Shown here: positions 22,543-35,737 of the stretch, piece after piece | Position numbering within the stretch: the first letter of the stretch is position 1 | Layout: each line of letters starts with the position of its first letter | NCBI RefSeq assembly: GCF_964204645.1 | Contig: NC_134030.1 | Location: forward strand, 4,379,855 to 4,443,854 | Length of the DNA stretch: 64,000 nt | From: Tubulanus polymorphus | Lineage: Eukaryota; Nemertea; Palaeonemertea; Tubulaniformes; Tubulanidae | Direction of reading: 5' to 3' | The notes under the pieces: generated by a model | Told to the model about the DNA's origin: nothing | The model's database searches: none | Seen by the model: the letters and a program-made list of their open reading frames with translations, nothing else | Translations under genes and position numbers: made by a program

Positions 22543-25500
22543 AAATCTCTAACTGATCAGTGACTTGTTTAACACTAACCATTCTCCTGATGAATTCAAT
22601 GACAAAATGGACGCGCCAAATCCAAAGGAACAAAAACAAATGTATTTTATCACAATAATTCTGGCCTTTAATAGTTTCAAGAGTTTAACAAGATTTTCCT
22701 ACTATATAAATTAACAACATTGACCTCGGGCGAAATTGCAGCTTCGTACTTGCCTTTCTTCATATTCTTTACAAAACTCTTCCATAAAATATGAACAATT
22801 ATTATTACATTACATTTCCACCAAATGTCGACGGACTGATGATAAAGAGAAATTTGTTCTATTCATCATTTGTTCGCCAGTCGTGAGATAATCTATAAAC
22901 ACATTTCGGTCACAATCTATCGTATCTCAGTAAGTTTCATAAACGTTTTTTTATTTTCGTTCAATAGAAACCTACACTTAGACGCACACCTTTTTAAATT
23001 GAAAACAGGTATATTATTTTCACAGCAGTAACTCAGTATTTCGCTTTATTAAACACAGCAATAGTTAAAACATAAAATCGACGAACCCCTAAGATAAAGC
23101 AGAACAGAACGATCAGTACTTCTTTTTTTCATTTCATGATTAACTTCCCTGCTATTCGATTTCATGTTTTCATCTATAAACTAAGAAACATTTCTCCCGT
23201 ATAATTTCTTCTAAGAAACAACTCATGCTCCGTCGGAACCCTATCTACACAATATTATTCAAAGTTTATATTAGATATCTAACCTTTGAATTTTATATAT
23301 CCCTGAAATTCAGTTCGAATTAGCTATAGAACACACAAATTCCTGTAACACGGATTCACAGCTGCAGCGTGGGGGGTGCGGGGTGAAGGAGTCAGAATGG
23401 GCAGTTTTTACGAATTGATTGTTTCAAGCAGGCTCTAGTCAATGATTAATACATAAACAGTCAGACAGTATAAAAATCAGATAATACACGTACTATGTAC
23501 TTCTACGCGCTTTATACAGGAAATTCAATTACAACATGATTATCATGAAAGAGAAAAAATATTCCATATAAATGTCATCACAATATTTATTATGATAATA
23601 GCTCGACAGAATTATCATCATCGCCGTATTTAGTTTTAATACGGAATTATGGATCATATCCTAAAGACTCGGAACATAACATGAGCGTCATTTTTGACAG
23701 AATCCTAAATATTACCGCAGAATCCTGAGTATCAAATCAACATCTAGACCTTCCTCGACACAAGACGACCCTATTGCTCTTCTTTTTAAGTGATTATCCA
23801 TTGATATGCTAAGAAGTCAGGAAATCGGTACGTTAATTACTGGAATGGGCTGCGTGAATTTTCTACTTATACGCTCGCTTGCGCCACACCACGTGAGAAT
23901 TCATCTAAATGTTAAAATAGCCCTGGTAAAATTATGCAGAATGTTACGTATAAATCGACGAAATGAGAAAATGAAAGCGAGATACATTTTCTAGAAATAA
24001 ACTGAACACACGCAATTATTTTCCGAAGCCCGTTCAGGACACGCGCCTAGCTGTACGAATACAAGTACAACGAAATACAAAAACTTAGTGCAACATGTTC
24101 TTTACCTCTCGGAAAAAACTGTCGTTCAAAATTAAAAAGCGTGTCAAAAAAAGAACAAATATCATTGAAATTACATCTCGTATGAAAATAGAAATCTATT
24201 TACAATTTACAGCAATTCATCTTTTTTTGTTTTAAATATATATAATATTTTTTCGAGGGATAAGTTGTATTTTATTTTGAAGCACCCGCGATCTATTTCA
24301 TAGCCGAACGAATGCGCCGGCATGCCTCGCGCGCCCGTGTACCACAATCGAACCAGACTATCATTGTTCTATGTTACTATTACTAACGCACGACAAGAAT
24401 TATACACAATTTTACAAAATCATGATTCATTTCGCATTCATTATACGCAGACACGCAATTAAATACATCTTTTTGACAGAGCAGATAACTTAACTTCTAC
24501 TCAACCCCTATAACCATTCGAACTGCATTCAACCCTACCAATACACCCGTGTTTTGGCACACCTACATATACGAGGCCTATAGTGAGCAGCGCAATGAAC
24601 TGCTTCAGATTTTTATGGATTTTCTTTTACACTTACACTTTTTTTTGGATATTCTTGATAACACTAATGAAGCCTCCGTAAATATATGACATCCACAGTA
24701 TCAGTATCTACAACATCATTGCATGAGCTTGAGACTCTTTTTTTTTGGTCATTTTGCACATTTAAGATACTACAGTAGCCTCATTCTTCATTTGTTCCAA
24801 TCAACTCGAGAAAAAGTCAGTGAATTGGTAAGTAATCGTTTCCTCGGAAAGATTTCAAATTTCCCTGATCCTCAAATGGATGTCAGGCCAGTTCAGTAGA
24901 ATATACACTATTTACAGTCAAACCTTCACGGAGCAAGGCAAAAGTCTACATTAGTTGCTTTTTTGTGCAGTAATACAATAAAGAATGAATGTCACTCTTT
25001 CAGTTATAGATATAAAGCAACGGTAAAATAAACAAATCTTTTGGAAAGTAACAAAGCTACCAATATTCATACAATAGTCATTCATCATCAGTCGAAATTC
25101 ATTACAAACGCAATTACAACCCCAAATCACGCATACAATAACAATCTTAATTGAGGAGTTTGAAATATTTAACTAGATAAATGCATTCGGCGTTTTAATA
25201 ATAAATCATAAAATGTGAAAAATTTCTGAGAACAAAAGCTACGTGCATTGAGCAGGCCGGCGTATAGTCGAGCCGAAACCCGTTTTTATAAATATCTGGA
25301 ACGATGAACGTCGCCGATGACTGTAGATGAGAATCAGTTGAAATAATAACCGCCTGTTCCAGTCATATAAGTACAAATCAGCAAATTCCCAGGTATTCTC
25401 AATTCATCGGCAAGAAGTAGTATATTATTTTACGAAATAACAGGTTTTAAAATATTTTTCGATCTGTGCGACTGGTCTCCGGGGATTGTGTGGAGCGAAA

Positions 25501-25615
25501 CGCACCGAATAATGGCTTAAGTCGAGTAGAAATCGATTCCCTGAGAATAAACAAGTGCTGCATACTGACTCATGTGTCGTATTAATCAATTCCCCCCTAA
25601 CGACGTGTTATTTCA

Positions 25616-26095
25616 CAGGGGCGGATCTAGAACAATTGGAAGGCAGGGTCTACATAAAGAAGGGTTTTCATTGCCGTACGTAAGCAGCGAAGCCAAAAGC
25701 CACGATCAGAGTTCCACCGTTGCCCTTATCGTATAAGCAATCCATCGGAAAAGATGCATTATTTGATTGTCTAATTTGCAGGTTTCAAAGATCTCAGCCT
25801 TGACCAAAAAGCAGGGTTCTTACGAGTTTTCCAATTTCATTTTACATTAGTGCCATTTATTAATACTATCCACAATCTGCTTTCACAGAGTCTGTAATTA
25901 AATGTGTAGTGAGACGGAAAATTCAGTTTTCAGACCATTTTCTAATTTTCCATTGCTGTAACAAAAAAAAAAAAAAAAACAACGAAATTCCCATTTTCCA
26001 AAGCTTTCCGTAACCCGTAAAAACCCTGAAAAAGGCAACCTCTAGGATAAGGCAAGGGTTTGGACCACTGAGCCAGCCCCCTAGATCCACCCCTG
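25616..26095. mobile_element. Miniature element with CAGGGGCGGATCTAG ends, copy 2
   Basis: Left end CAGGGGCGGATCTAG and right end CTAGATCCACCCCTG are inverted; length 480. It lies about 20 bases past the cyclin T stop codon, so it is probably transcribed as part of that 3' UTR. It contains an 18-A run near 25962-25979. No clear target duplication. Confidence 0.6.
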
Positions 26096-26115
26096 CTTCT
26101 ATTCGAATCAACTGA

Positions 26116-29100
26116 TTACGGTCGATTAGCTGCTGCCGCTGCAGCTACTGGCGAATGGTGCTTCGATTTTTTATGTTTATGTCGCGCCGACGACGACGTC
26201 TGCTCCGACGACAATGACGTATCTACGACGATCAACGCCGGTGATTCGTTCTTGTTGTTTTTATCACCGTTAGACTCGAGCGACTCGGCGACCGCTTGCA
26301 ATATGTTCATCTGCGGTTGCGGCGGTGAAAACATCGACTGCGAATTCCCGTCTCGACGCGATTGCTTCGCCGCGTTGTGCGAGCCGGACTCCGCTTTGCC
26401 GGGACTATGATGACGTTTTCGCGAAGACGAATGATGCTTCGACGACTTACGCGGTTTTTCGTCGCCGCCTCCACCGCCGGACGGCGATTGCAGTCGCGAT
26501 TTCGGAATCCTCAATTTTAAAACATCCGAGCCGGCGGACGAGATGCGTAAATCGTCGTGTTTGTTGTCGATGCCGCTGTCTGTCGTCGACCGATGCGATG
26601 AGTGGTGCTCGTGGTGTTTTCGTTCTCGACGTTCTTTCTCTTTGATCGAGTCGGTGAAATGGCGTTCAGCCGCCGATGAACCGACCGCATTCGCCGCCGG
26701 TAACTTTATAAGAAGCTTTTCGACCTTTTGTTCAGATTTTTTCACCTCGCCGCCGGAACCGAATTTTAAACGGAGCGGTTCGATACGAGGCGTCGGTCCC
26801 GCGTGACCGCCGCTGCTGCTGGTTTTATGCCGATCTTCTTTCCGATGCGAGTCGGATTTCGAGCGAGAATGTTTGTGCGACGACGACTGATGCGGTTCCT
26901 CTTTCGGCCGGTGAGCGGTGATTTGGCTTTCGGTTAAACGCTCGAGTTTGACGACGGGAACTTTCGACGGCGTCGTAGGAGAAGATGATAGTATCTCGCC
27001 CGGTTCTAGTTCGACCGGAGGAGGAGGAGGCGGTGGAATGCGTAAAGTTAATTTCAGTTGAGACGGCGCCGGTGGTTGCGATGAGGGCGCCGGTGGAGGT
27101 GAAGACGAAGCAGTCGGAAGAGATACGAACGAAGAAGAATGATGCTCCGGTTTATAATCGGGCCGTTGTTCTTTAATCCAATCAGGTTCTAACGGAGATT
27201 TGCGTTTACTCGATTTCGTAATAGCGTCCGGTTTATTTAAACTCGAATCGCCTGTTACGACATGTCTCGAACCGGTGCCGCCGCCGCCGACGTTCTGCTC
27301 TTGTTTGCCGTCCGATTTGATGGATAACGAATCTCGATGGCGTTCAACGACGTCAACTTTAGTTAGCGTCGCGTCGGGTAAAGTTTCACCGCTGCTGCGA
27401 TATCGATGGTGATGATGATGATCGACACGCGGGTGTCGATGACGTGCCTCACCCGCCGCAGCTAACTCCGACGTTGAACCGTCTCTAGTAGCGCGACGAT
27501 CTTTATAATGTTCGTGTCTCTGAGCGGCCGCCTTTTGTTCCGCGTTCATCGCCTTCGATTTATTCGAAACGTCGTTTTGAACCGGCGCCGACTGGTGATG
27601 CATCGGCTTGGATTTCGCGACCGATGTCGACGGATGCGCATTAGGCGTCCCGTGGTGCGAACGACTGCCGTCGCTAGGTATCGGTCTATGTAACGCCTGA
27701 TTGTCGTTAGGCGCGTGATGAATCGCGCGTTGTTTCAACGTCATTTCCGGAGTTCGAGTCGTATCCGACGCGCGTTTACGATTGTCGCCGTGTTGACCGC
27801 GACTATCGCTCGCGCGTTGCGACGAAGAACTCTCAGTGGGTGCGGCGTGGTGCGATGTACGTCCTATTTCATTTTGTGCGTGTCCACGTGAGGAGCTATC
27901 TTTTACCGGTACTTCGCTTAATGTGCCTAACTGACGCGATCGGCTGTCGGTATTCGTCCGACTGGCGGCGTGTAATTCAGGAACGGGCACTTTCTTGTCT
28001 AACTGGCCCTGTTTCATCAGTTCCTTACGCTCTTTATATTCCTTATACGTCAACGCCTGCATACTGGGTAAATGTGCATCCGACTTGCATCGTCTCATAC
28101 CGGCTGCAGCCGTTGCTGATTGTTGCTGCTGCTGCTGCTGCGTGTGGACCGGAATGCTACCTGCGGCCGGTGGTTTCATTGTACCGGCATCTCCCGGCTG
28201 TTTACCCAAAGCTGCCGACGGGTCTGCTCGTTTCGGGGCGTGTCTCGAGGAGCCTGAATGAGTGTCACCGTGCTCTACCTTCGAGTCCTACGAAGAAATT
28301 AACTCCATCTAATTAATCCTGAATCAAGGTGGCCCTTTTTTACTTTTTTTTCCCCGACTATTCCCTGATATGTAACATTTAGAATTTAATCAATTAACCG
28401 TTTGAATATGGAAGACATAGATGGAAACTATCTGATGCACGATCTAGCAATCCCAATAAGTTTCCCTAACTTCTAGCTTTCTTACAAAATTCAATGCCCT
28501 TTTTAAAGAAAAGAAACGTCCCTGACTTTTCCTTCCTGGACCCAGTTCCACAGTTCTGAGTTACGATTTGACTCTGGGTTAACTCATTGAAAATGAACTA
28601 ATTTTAACCCAGAATTAACTCTAACTCACGACTGTGGAACTGGATCCAGGTAAGTGACGACCCTTTGAATTTTCCAAAAGTTGAGTATGTGTGAACTGAA
28701 CCTCCATAACTCAGTTCCAGTACCGGTATACATATTTTACCTTATCGCCCTTGTAGGTAAGAATCTTCTGTTTCAATTTCGTGGGACACTTATCAATGAT
28801 GTTGAGAAATTCTTGTACGAGTTGTTCGAGTAATTCTTCGGTAACAGTTTTGTCGACGTACCACCACCACTGATGTCCTTCACTTGACTGAGGAAACTGA
28901 AACATTAACAACTAATGTAAATATACGACCATAATTCAATTACAAGCATGCTGTAGCTTCGTATTAAGCCCATGTAAGTGACAGAGTCCCTACAAATCAG
29001 TCTTTCCTGGAATATAAGGAGTTTTCCAATTTCTATGGAAAAAGATTCAAATTTCAAGGAGTGTACATGCATCACTCATCCCAATTACTATGGACTCCTA

Positions 29101-32100
29101 AATTAGTAAAGTATTTCTCAGTAAAACCATTTAATTCGGTGGTTTTGTAAGCAACGTATATCCTACACACTATTAAACTCAGTTTCTAATTCGGTCCTAA
29201 TCGGGTAAAGAAATCCTGGTCCCAACAGCACGGCTAATATATATTGAAATTTCCCAGATCTTTTTCTGAATTACATACCTCTGGGGCCAACTTAGGTCTA
29301 TCGAATAACTTAAAAGACTTAAGACAACTTTACGACTTACGTCAACCAGCCCCTATTAATACAGTGGAGCCTCGTTACAACGAACTCGGATACAACCATT
29401 CATCGGATATAAGAAATATAGAATTCTGTCCCAAGTAAGAAAATTTGATTCATTTCAAACTAGATATAACGAACATATTTTCTGGTCCCGCGAAGTTCGC
29501 TGTAACGAGGTTCCTCTATAATATCAATCTTATCTTTACGATTAAAATGATTCTAGCGATCGTCAAGAACTGAAATGTTGAAACCGCACTAAGATATCCA
29601 GGCATACTGGTCATCACGACGGAATGAAGCTATCAGAAACAACACATTCGATTAATATAATGTATCATTCAACACTTACCTCCCATGATGACCATTTGCA
29701 GGCGAGATGTATAGCTACACAGCACACTACCGTCGGCTTATACTGCAAACACATCGTAGTCAGGTGTAAGCTGTAAATTACAAACGCAGAAAAAAACCGA
29801 CGTGAAAATGAATCGAGAGTCGCATCAATAAACAACAACCAATCAATCCTACCGTATATACCATAGCATATATCACTGAGAACTTCTGAAGTTCATTAGA
29901 CGATTAGAGAGTAGATCAATGTTTTTGTTATCGTACACGCAGGTTTAAGGATTTTCACATTAAGGCTACTACATACGATTCACGTGTAAATTGACCGCGA
30001 CGATGATTTCGGTTAGACTTTACTGTGTGCGTTAAAAACCAGGACCCAGTTCAACAGTTGTGAGTTGGAGTTAACTCTGAGTAAAAGTTAGTTCATTTTC
30101 AATGTTTTAACCCAGGGTCAAATCTTAACTCAGAACTGTGGAACTGGACCCAGCGTGCAAAATAACACCCGGTATTCAAGAGAAATCTTCTTTTCAGGTC
30201 CACCGAAAATAGATTTCATCTCTTACGATTCCAGGAATAAATTTACGACACGTTGGGTTTAAGGTTAGTTAAAGTGATACTACCACACGACGCTGCGAAT
30301 CCTTACGAAGTAAAATTTTCAGTTTAAAGATTTACCTAAATTCATGATTTATTTGCTTTTTACTTCCAAGGGAACACAGATTATTAACAAAACACACTCA
30401 CCTTTATAACGGATATACCATTTTGATACCACGACGACTACATTTCTATGTAAATTCAAAATTGCTTGATTCGCTAGTTCAAAATACTACTAATTCAAAT
30501 TTCCTAATTCTCAACATATCTTCAACATTTAACATACTAACCTTCAAAAGTGTTATACATGGCTTAACAAAGACTAATCCGTGCGAATAACCATACATAA
30601 ACGAAATCAGAATTCCAAACGGAACATCAAATGAAATCATTCCAAAATTTACTGATCAGCGTTTTGGAATTCATATTTTCTTGACCTCACCTGCTCGAAA
30701 CTCTCTAGTGGTCTTGTTTGGAGAGAGATGGTTCAACGGACAACGGACTTACCTCGTTAAAAATACAATTACGAAGGAAAAATTTTGAATATACGTTCAG
30801 TGGAAAAAGTATTTATTTTCCAGCTTCTAAATACAACGCCCATCTCTTTCCAAAAACCACACGAACTGAACCTCACAGCAGCGTGCACTTACTAATCCCC
30901 CTGACCCCAATGCAATGCCGACTGCGCCCCCTGGAGGGAGGAGGAAAGTGTCCGCACCTGTTTGTAGCCAGGAAGTAAGAAGTCTGCGTGAGATCCTTGC
31001 TTGCTGTATTTCGGACGTACACGTCAATCAACATCAGGGAGATTGAAGAAATGGAAGGAAATAAACACCTCATTAGTCATTCGGCTGACCGCAGGTGTAT
31101 CATAAATATATATATATATATATATACGGCCATAAAACACAAAGAACATTTGTACAAGTGGGAATTTAACTACACTGATCTCACATCTTCGCAAACTCAT
31201 CGTGTGGTGAAGAAAAGGGAAACCTTTTCAGCTAAGGGGACTGCCCTTTTCGGGAATACAGACCAAAAGTTTCAAAAAATTGATTTTCTTATCATGCGAA
31301 ATAGGCACTACTCTTTAATGAAATAGTAAATATTTTTCCGAGTTAACCGTATTTAAGCTAATAGCAACCTCTACAGCTGAAGGGACGGACCTTTTCTCAC
31401 CAGAGAAAATGAGTTTTGTTGATGGAAATAAGACCATGGACGAATAATATGTGTTTGTAGTTGTTTGGTGGATGCTAAGCAAAATGGACAACTTTCCTTC
31501 CACTGATAAGCAGCACCCCTGATGATTATAACCCTTACGTAAAATTAACATTTTACAGACTAAGAAAAATTTACACTTTCAATGCGCAAAAACCTGGTCG
31601 TCCATTGTACTTATCTTTTTCTTCTTAAGATATATTCGTAACAACTTTTCAAGTACAAGGGACTTGGGAGGGTCTTATTGTCAAAACCATGTAGAGTGGA
31701 TAGTTCCATGTCACTAAAAGGCAACCAGGTCATGCCAATAGTACACTAGATACTTCCACCAAACCAAAAATAGCATCGAGCACATTTCAACATACGTTTA
31801 AGACATCTGAAACCTTGGCCTTTTATTTAAGCAGAACTTTTTCCAATGGTCAACAACGAAAAACCTTATTCAGAACAGGTTAAAAACATGAATGAACTCA
31901 TGCCATCTTCATAAAAATCAATTCAAACAGTTAGAGGAGCATCAATGATGTCTTAAACCGATGTTGAAGCAAGATCACATCATTACAACCTAAAATGCAA
32001 TATCAGTTACATAGGGCTTTTGTCGATAGTTGAAGTTCTGCAGTTTTCACACAATCCATCGACGGACGAGGAACAGTTTTCTACGTTCACGGCGCTGTTT

Positions 32101-35100
32101 GAATTTGAGAAAACTTCAGCGAAATATGTACAGCAATTATCCGCAGAAATGTCGGTCGGTTAGTTGAATTTCGGATCGATACGTTGATCCGACCACCGCG
32201 ATGATCCGATATAGAATACTTACAGCGTACGAGTTGACACGTTTTGATTACATGAGTATGAGGATGATCAACAGTGATTTCAAATCCTGAAGAAAAAAAA
32301 ATAATAATAAAAATTCTCTCATTCAATGACTAGTCCCGTGCTACATTCGGCTATCCTGCTAGATAAGGGAAATAACTACAGCAAGACTCAATGAAAATTT
32401 AGATAACTTTCGTCCAGATATTTTCTCCGACTACCGCATCACGAATTATGCATATCCTCGATTGCCGCAGCAGACCGCAAACTCCATATCGGAGAGAAAA
32501 CCTTACCTTAAAGATGCCATCAAAATAGAATATTATGTAAAATTCATTTTCAAATGGTGTTTATTTTATCGATTATACATAGGCTACGCGTACTAGCGCG
32601 CGCACGTGCTTGTGTTGATTGTCGTAGTTAACATCATAAATAGCGCCACCCGTGGGTTGAATATGAACTATACGCACGGAGTGAAGGATAAATAGATGAC
32701 TATTCCGCTAACTATTACGGCTAATTCGTGCTCCTTTTTTCAATAAGTCACATCTCAGGTCGTTATAGGTATACTAAAGTTTCTTCTGGTTAAGAAATCG
32801 AGGAAAGTACAATTTTGATGGCATTTGCCCTTAAACTTGCGAGCAAAGGTTCATATGTTATATTAATTGTAAAATGTTTTTTGTCTTGTAAATACTACTT
32901 GTAAATACCACTCTGTACATCTCGACCCGAAAGGGTGTAATCAGTATAATAAAGAGTTTATTGAATTGAATATCTGTATTATGATCGAATGATTACTTAC
33001 CTAAAGTCTGTAGTAAAATGTTTTCATTCACAACCAGTTCTTGAGCCTTCTCCAAATATTTCTACAATCAAATACATGACCATCTTTATTACACACACAG
33101 CAAAATATCTCAAGTAACTATTGAAATGAGTTTAACGTGCTCCTTTGAAAAGTTACTGAAATATCGTGCAACCCTTTCAGTACCTTACCCCGCTATGCGG
33201 TGTATAAAAACCCACCCAACCCATATTGTTAGCTAACCTATATTGTTTTTGCCCGGTGGTGCAGTGTATCCATTAAATAGCTATTAGGTTAGAAGTCTAT
33301 TGAGAGATGGCAACACCCATCAAACATTCTGAAATATTTGCAACTACTGCATTGCAGGAGAGGTAATATAGCGGAAATATAGGTGGAATTTTCAAAATTT
33401 TTAAATTTCCTCTCGAATCGGTTGGGAAAGCGTTGGTCGAGGGAGGACAATAAGAAATTAACCAGCCAGGTCGCTTTGAAAAACAGGAGGGTCCCATAAT
33501 AAGTCACAGTCCCTGAAAGGAAAGCTGGTTTGAAAAAACAGGCGGGTCCTTTACAAATGACAGACAGGTCTGGGACCTGGCTCTTATTGAAAACACTGGA
33601 GGATTGTAACGTGATACTTACCTCACTTTTAGTATCTAACGCCGGTTCATCGCGATTCAAACACCGATGAGCGATACTGACGACGTGCTCTAATTTACGA
33701 GGCTGCTCTTCCACTTTGGCCGCCAAAAACAAGCAAGCCGGCGCCAAATCCTGAAATCATACACGATCAAAAATCCATTTCAGGGTTCATAGTCTCCATG
33801 ACCAGTCTCATTTCCATGTCTTTCGAGCACCTTTTTGCGCCCAATTCAATGACCCGATTCGTTTAACAAATTGACAATAATAGATCACAATTAACTGACT
33901 TCGACTATTAAATGTATTATATCAAAATACTGAAATATATTTGATACAGAAATGTAAGCTTCTCCCATGTTACTAATAAATACTGAAACTTCGATGGCAT
34001 ATTTTACACCTGGCTTTTTTTCCACGATTATCGTCAGATTCTCTATTGATCATCCATCGTCAAAACCGGGTTATAAAGTTTTATTATTAATCGGGACCAT
34101 TCATCGAATACGTACACGTATTAAGATTTTGTAGGCTTAGGGAGAATAAGTTAGATTTTGAAGCCCCTTCCGATCTGCATGGAACACACCACTACAACAC
34201 CCCCTTATTCCATCCTCCATCGGCAGGGATTCGTATCTAATGGCATCGGTACGGTTCGTGACGAGGCCGAGTATAGCGATGCCATCAGGTTCGAATCCCT
34301 GCCGAGGGAGGATGCCTTTTTCAGAATTGATGAATGCGCGCCTATTTTATGAACGACCCCCTGTTCATATTTTCAAATCAATACTTACATTGCGGTGGAA
34401 TTTCGTGAAGGAATGGAACATATAAAATCGATGCAGATACACTATAGCAGTATTGATACATAATTGCGTTCTGGAATCTACCGTTAAGGAAATACACTTT
34501 TTCTGTGGAGTGAAGATATTTTTTGAAAATTTTTTGTCACCTTCAACAACCTCACAAGTTTAATTTGTGTTGTTGAAAACAATTTCTAGAATTGCATTTA
34601 TGACCTGAAAATTAATCCTCAATATGGTTGTATTATAAAGAAGCGACAACGAAGAGAAAACTTGAATAAATCTAGTTCGAATACTTCTAGTTGCAGCCAC
34701 CATTATGTAGCAGCACTGATCGACCTTGACCCGAGTTTATTAATCGACTCCATGTTGTCGACGCACGTGAATCGACGACAGTCAACTGACGGAATATAAA
34801 CTACCGACTAGCGGATTACACCGAGCTCCGGACCCGCCGAAAATATCGACACCGTTTATCGAACGGCAGAGAGAAGGTAATAGCGCCGCGTTTCGAACGA
34901 AACGAGCGATTTTAAAGCCGCAATCGGTCGGTTTTAATCGGGGTGTGATTTCTACTCACGACTCGAAAATGGCGACGTGCTGAGCGGTATTTTAGATCGG
35001 AATATTCCGCCGATAAAGGATACACGTGAAGTCGTTGGCCCATGTCTTGTATTAACTGACCCCCTTGTTGTCGGTAGGTCAGTTCTTTTTCGGCGTCGAT

Positions 35101-35166
35101 GCCCGCTTTTCGGCTGGGGGTGTTTTGAAGTTGGGCCGTAGTAAATATCCATCGTTCCCCCGCCAT
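26116..35166 (-). CDS. CCNT1: Cyclin T, regulatory subunit of P-TEFb (CDK9)
   Basis: Cyclin partner of CDK9. The complex phosphorylates RNA polymerase II and pause factors to allow elongation in the nucleus. Nine coding exons: 35166-35024, 34470-34389, 33750-33622, 33061-33001, 32286-32224, 31003-30958, 29770-29680, 28896-28741, 28287-26116; phases agree throughout and total 980 residues plus stop. Residues 1-47 carry the family N-terminus ([22 protein letters not shown]). The cyclin boxes cover about 35-250, with [33 protein letters not shown] and LACKWSSWE. The last exon encodes a 723-residue Ser/His/Lys-rich tail with a Gln run, a His run (about six), a Pro run and many Kxx[10 protein letters not shown] clusters. 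Such His-rich tails promote condensate formation and CTD binding in vertebrate cyclin T1. It is longer than human CCNT1/CCNT2 (about 730). Vertebrate T1 and T2 derive from one ancestor, so the symbol stands for the single invertebrate gene. It shares a promoter region with KANSL2. Confidence 0.95.
28325..28676. mobile_element. Decayed hAT-like element with a nested element inside
   Basis: The outer ends CAAGGTGGCCC and GGGTCGTCACTT (inverse strand), with TTCCCTGA motifs, match the 6840-7041 family. At 28535-28650 it is interrupted by a complete element of the CTGGACCCAGTTC family. Located in a cyclin T intron. Confidence 0.5.
28535..28650. mobile_element. Miniature element (CTGGACCCAGTTC family), copy 2
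   Basis: CCTGGACCCAGTTCCACAG and CTGTGGAACTGGATCCAGG are near-perfect inverted ends, with inner arms GTTAACTC/TTAACCCAG. Nested inside the older element 28325-28676. Confidence 0.7.
29362..29518. mobile_element. pogo/Tigger-like miniature element, copy 2
   Basis: Left end CAGTGGAGCCTCGTTACAAC; the right end reads TAGAGGAACCTCGTTACAGC on the other strand. TA flanks both ends (29360-29361 and 29519-29520). Located in a cyclin T intron. Confidence 0.65.
30040..30153. mobile_element. Miniature element (CTGGACCCAGTTC family), copy 3
   Basis: CAGGACCCAGTTCAACAG and CTGTGGAACTGGACCCAG are inverted ends; the inner GAGTTAACTC matches copy 2. Located in a cyclin T intron. Confidence 0.65.
31106..31126. 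repeat. (TA)n microsatellite
   Basis: An uninterrupted TA run of about ten units in a cyclin T intron. Confidence 0.85.
33172..33405. mobile_element. Truncated piggyBac-like element, copy 3
   Basis: Starts CCCTTTCAG after GCAA, and its interior (CCCATCAAACATTCTGAAA, GGTGGAATTTTCAAAATTTT) parallels the copy at 42449-42741. The right end is not recognisable. In a cyclin T intron. Confidence 0.45.
34211..34314. mobile_element. tRNA-like foldback element, copy 3 (internally deleted)
   Basis: Begins CATCCTCCATCGGCAGGGAT and ends with the inverse, but is only 104 bases long against about 330-350 for the other copies. The flanks CCTTATTC (34203-34210) and CCTTTTTC (34315-34322) match at 7 of 8 positions. 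It lies in the cyclin T intron just 3' of exon 2. Confidence 0.75.
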
Positions 35167-35330
35167 TTAATCACTACTGAGAAACGGTCGGTGCGCACGC
35201 GCACAATGACGTCATCGGATCGGGCTAACGACCTAGAACGCTCCTGATTGGTGGAAATATTCGATGTAAATAAAAGCACGTGCCTTTTCATCATTGGTTT
35301 CTCTGGTCGTTTTTGCAGTGGCAATTTTTC
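35167..35330. promoter_or_regulatory. Bidirectional promoter of cyclin T and KANSL2
   Basis: The two start codons are 572 bases apart and point away from each other. Between them lie an NRF1-type palindrome TGCGCACGCGCA (35192-35203), a full CRE TGACGTCA (35207-35214) and an inverted CCAAT box ATTGG (35247-35251), all within 60 bases and close to the cyclin T ATG. There is no TATA box. This is the usual architecture of a housekeeping bidirectional promoter. Confidence 0.65.
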
Positions 35331-35737
35331 CGTTTTAGACGTATTTGTAACGGAAGTAATTAATTCTAAACGGTTTCTAATTGACATTGAGTAGCGCTTG
35401 CATCAATCATGCATTGCTTTGAATAATTGAATAGATTTTGATAATGCCGTGCTAATTGATTTTTACTAGTATAGACTACATTACATACAGTTGTCAGTAG
35501 GCTGTAAAATTCTTGGGAAATTTCAATTTTCTTTCAAAAATGCTTTGCATAATTTCTAATGCACCATCCTTATTATATTGTTCGTAATTGAATTAATACT
35601 AATAGCTTAAGTTGCAATTTCTAAAATTCGAAATCACTCAATAGATTACTTTTTGATATGAAAAATTTATGACGTTTTATCTCTGAATTAAATGTTTATT
35701 CTGAATTCTCTATTGTAGTTTTGCACTGGTGGTCACA

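Larger units (their letters stand above)
19980..26115. other. Large non-coding stretch, partly cyclin T 3' region
   Basis: No gene was recognised. Contents: hairpin repeat 20127-20183, a perfect hairpin 20935-20963, a partial foldback element end near 22463-22542, a very AT-rich segment 22.6-25.5 kb, and the miniature element 25616-26095 just beyond the cyclin T stop. On the - strand, AATAAA at 25856-25861 is one candidate 3' end for cyclin T; later ones are possible. Confidence 0.4.

Noticed and set aside
26325-28316. Several + strand frames over the cyclin T last exon
   Set aside because: Antisense shadows of the long GC-rich coding exon.
35079-35387. 102-codon - strand frame across the cyclin T/KANSL2 promoter
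   Set aside because: Overlaps the CRE/NRF1/CCAAT promoter and is in a different frame from the cyclin T start; no protein features.
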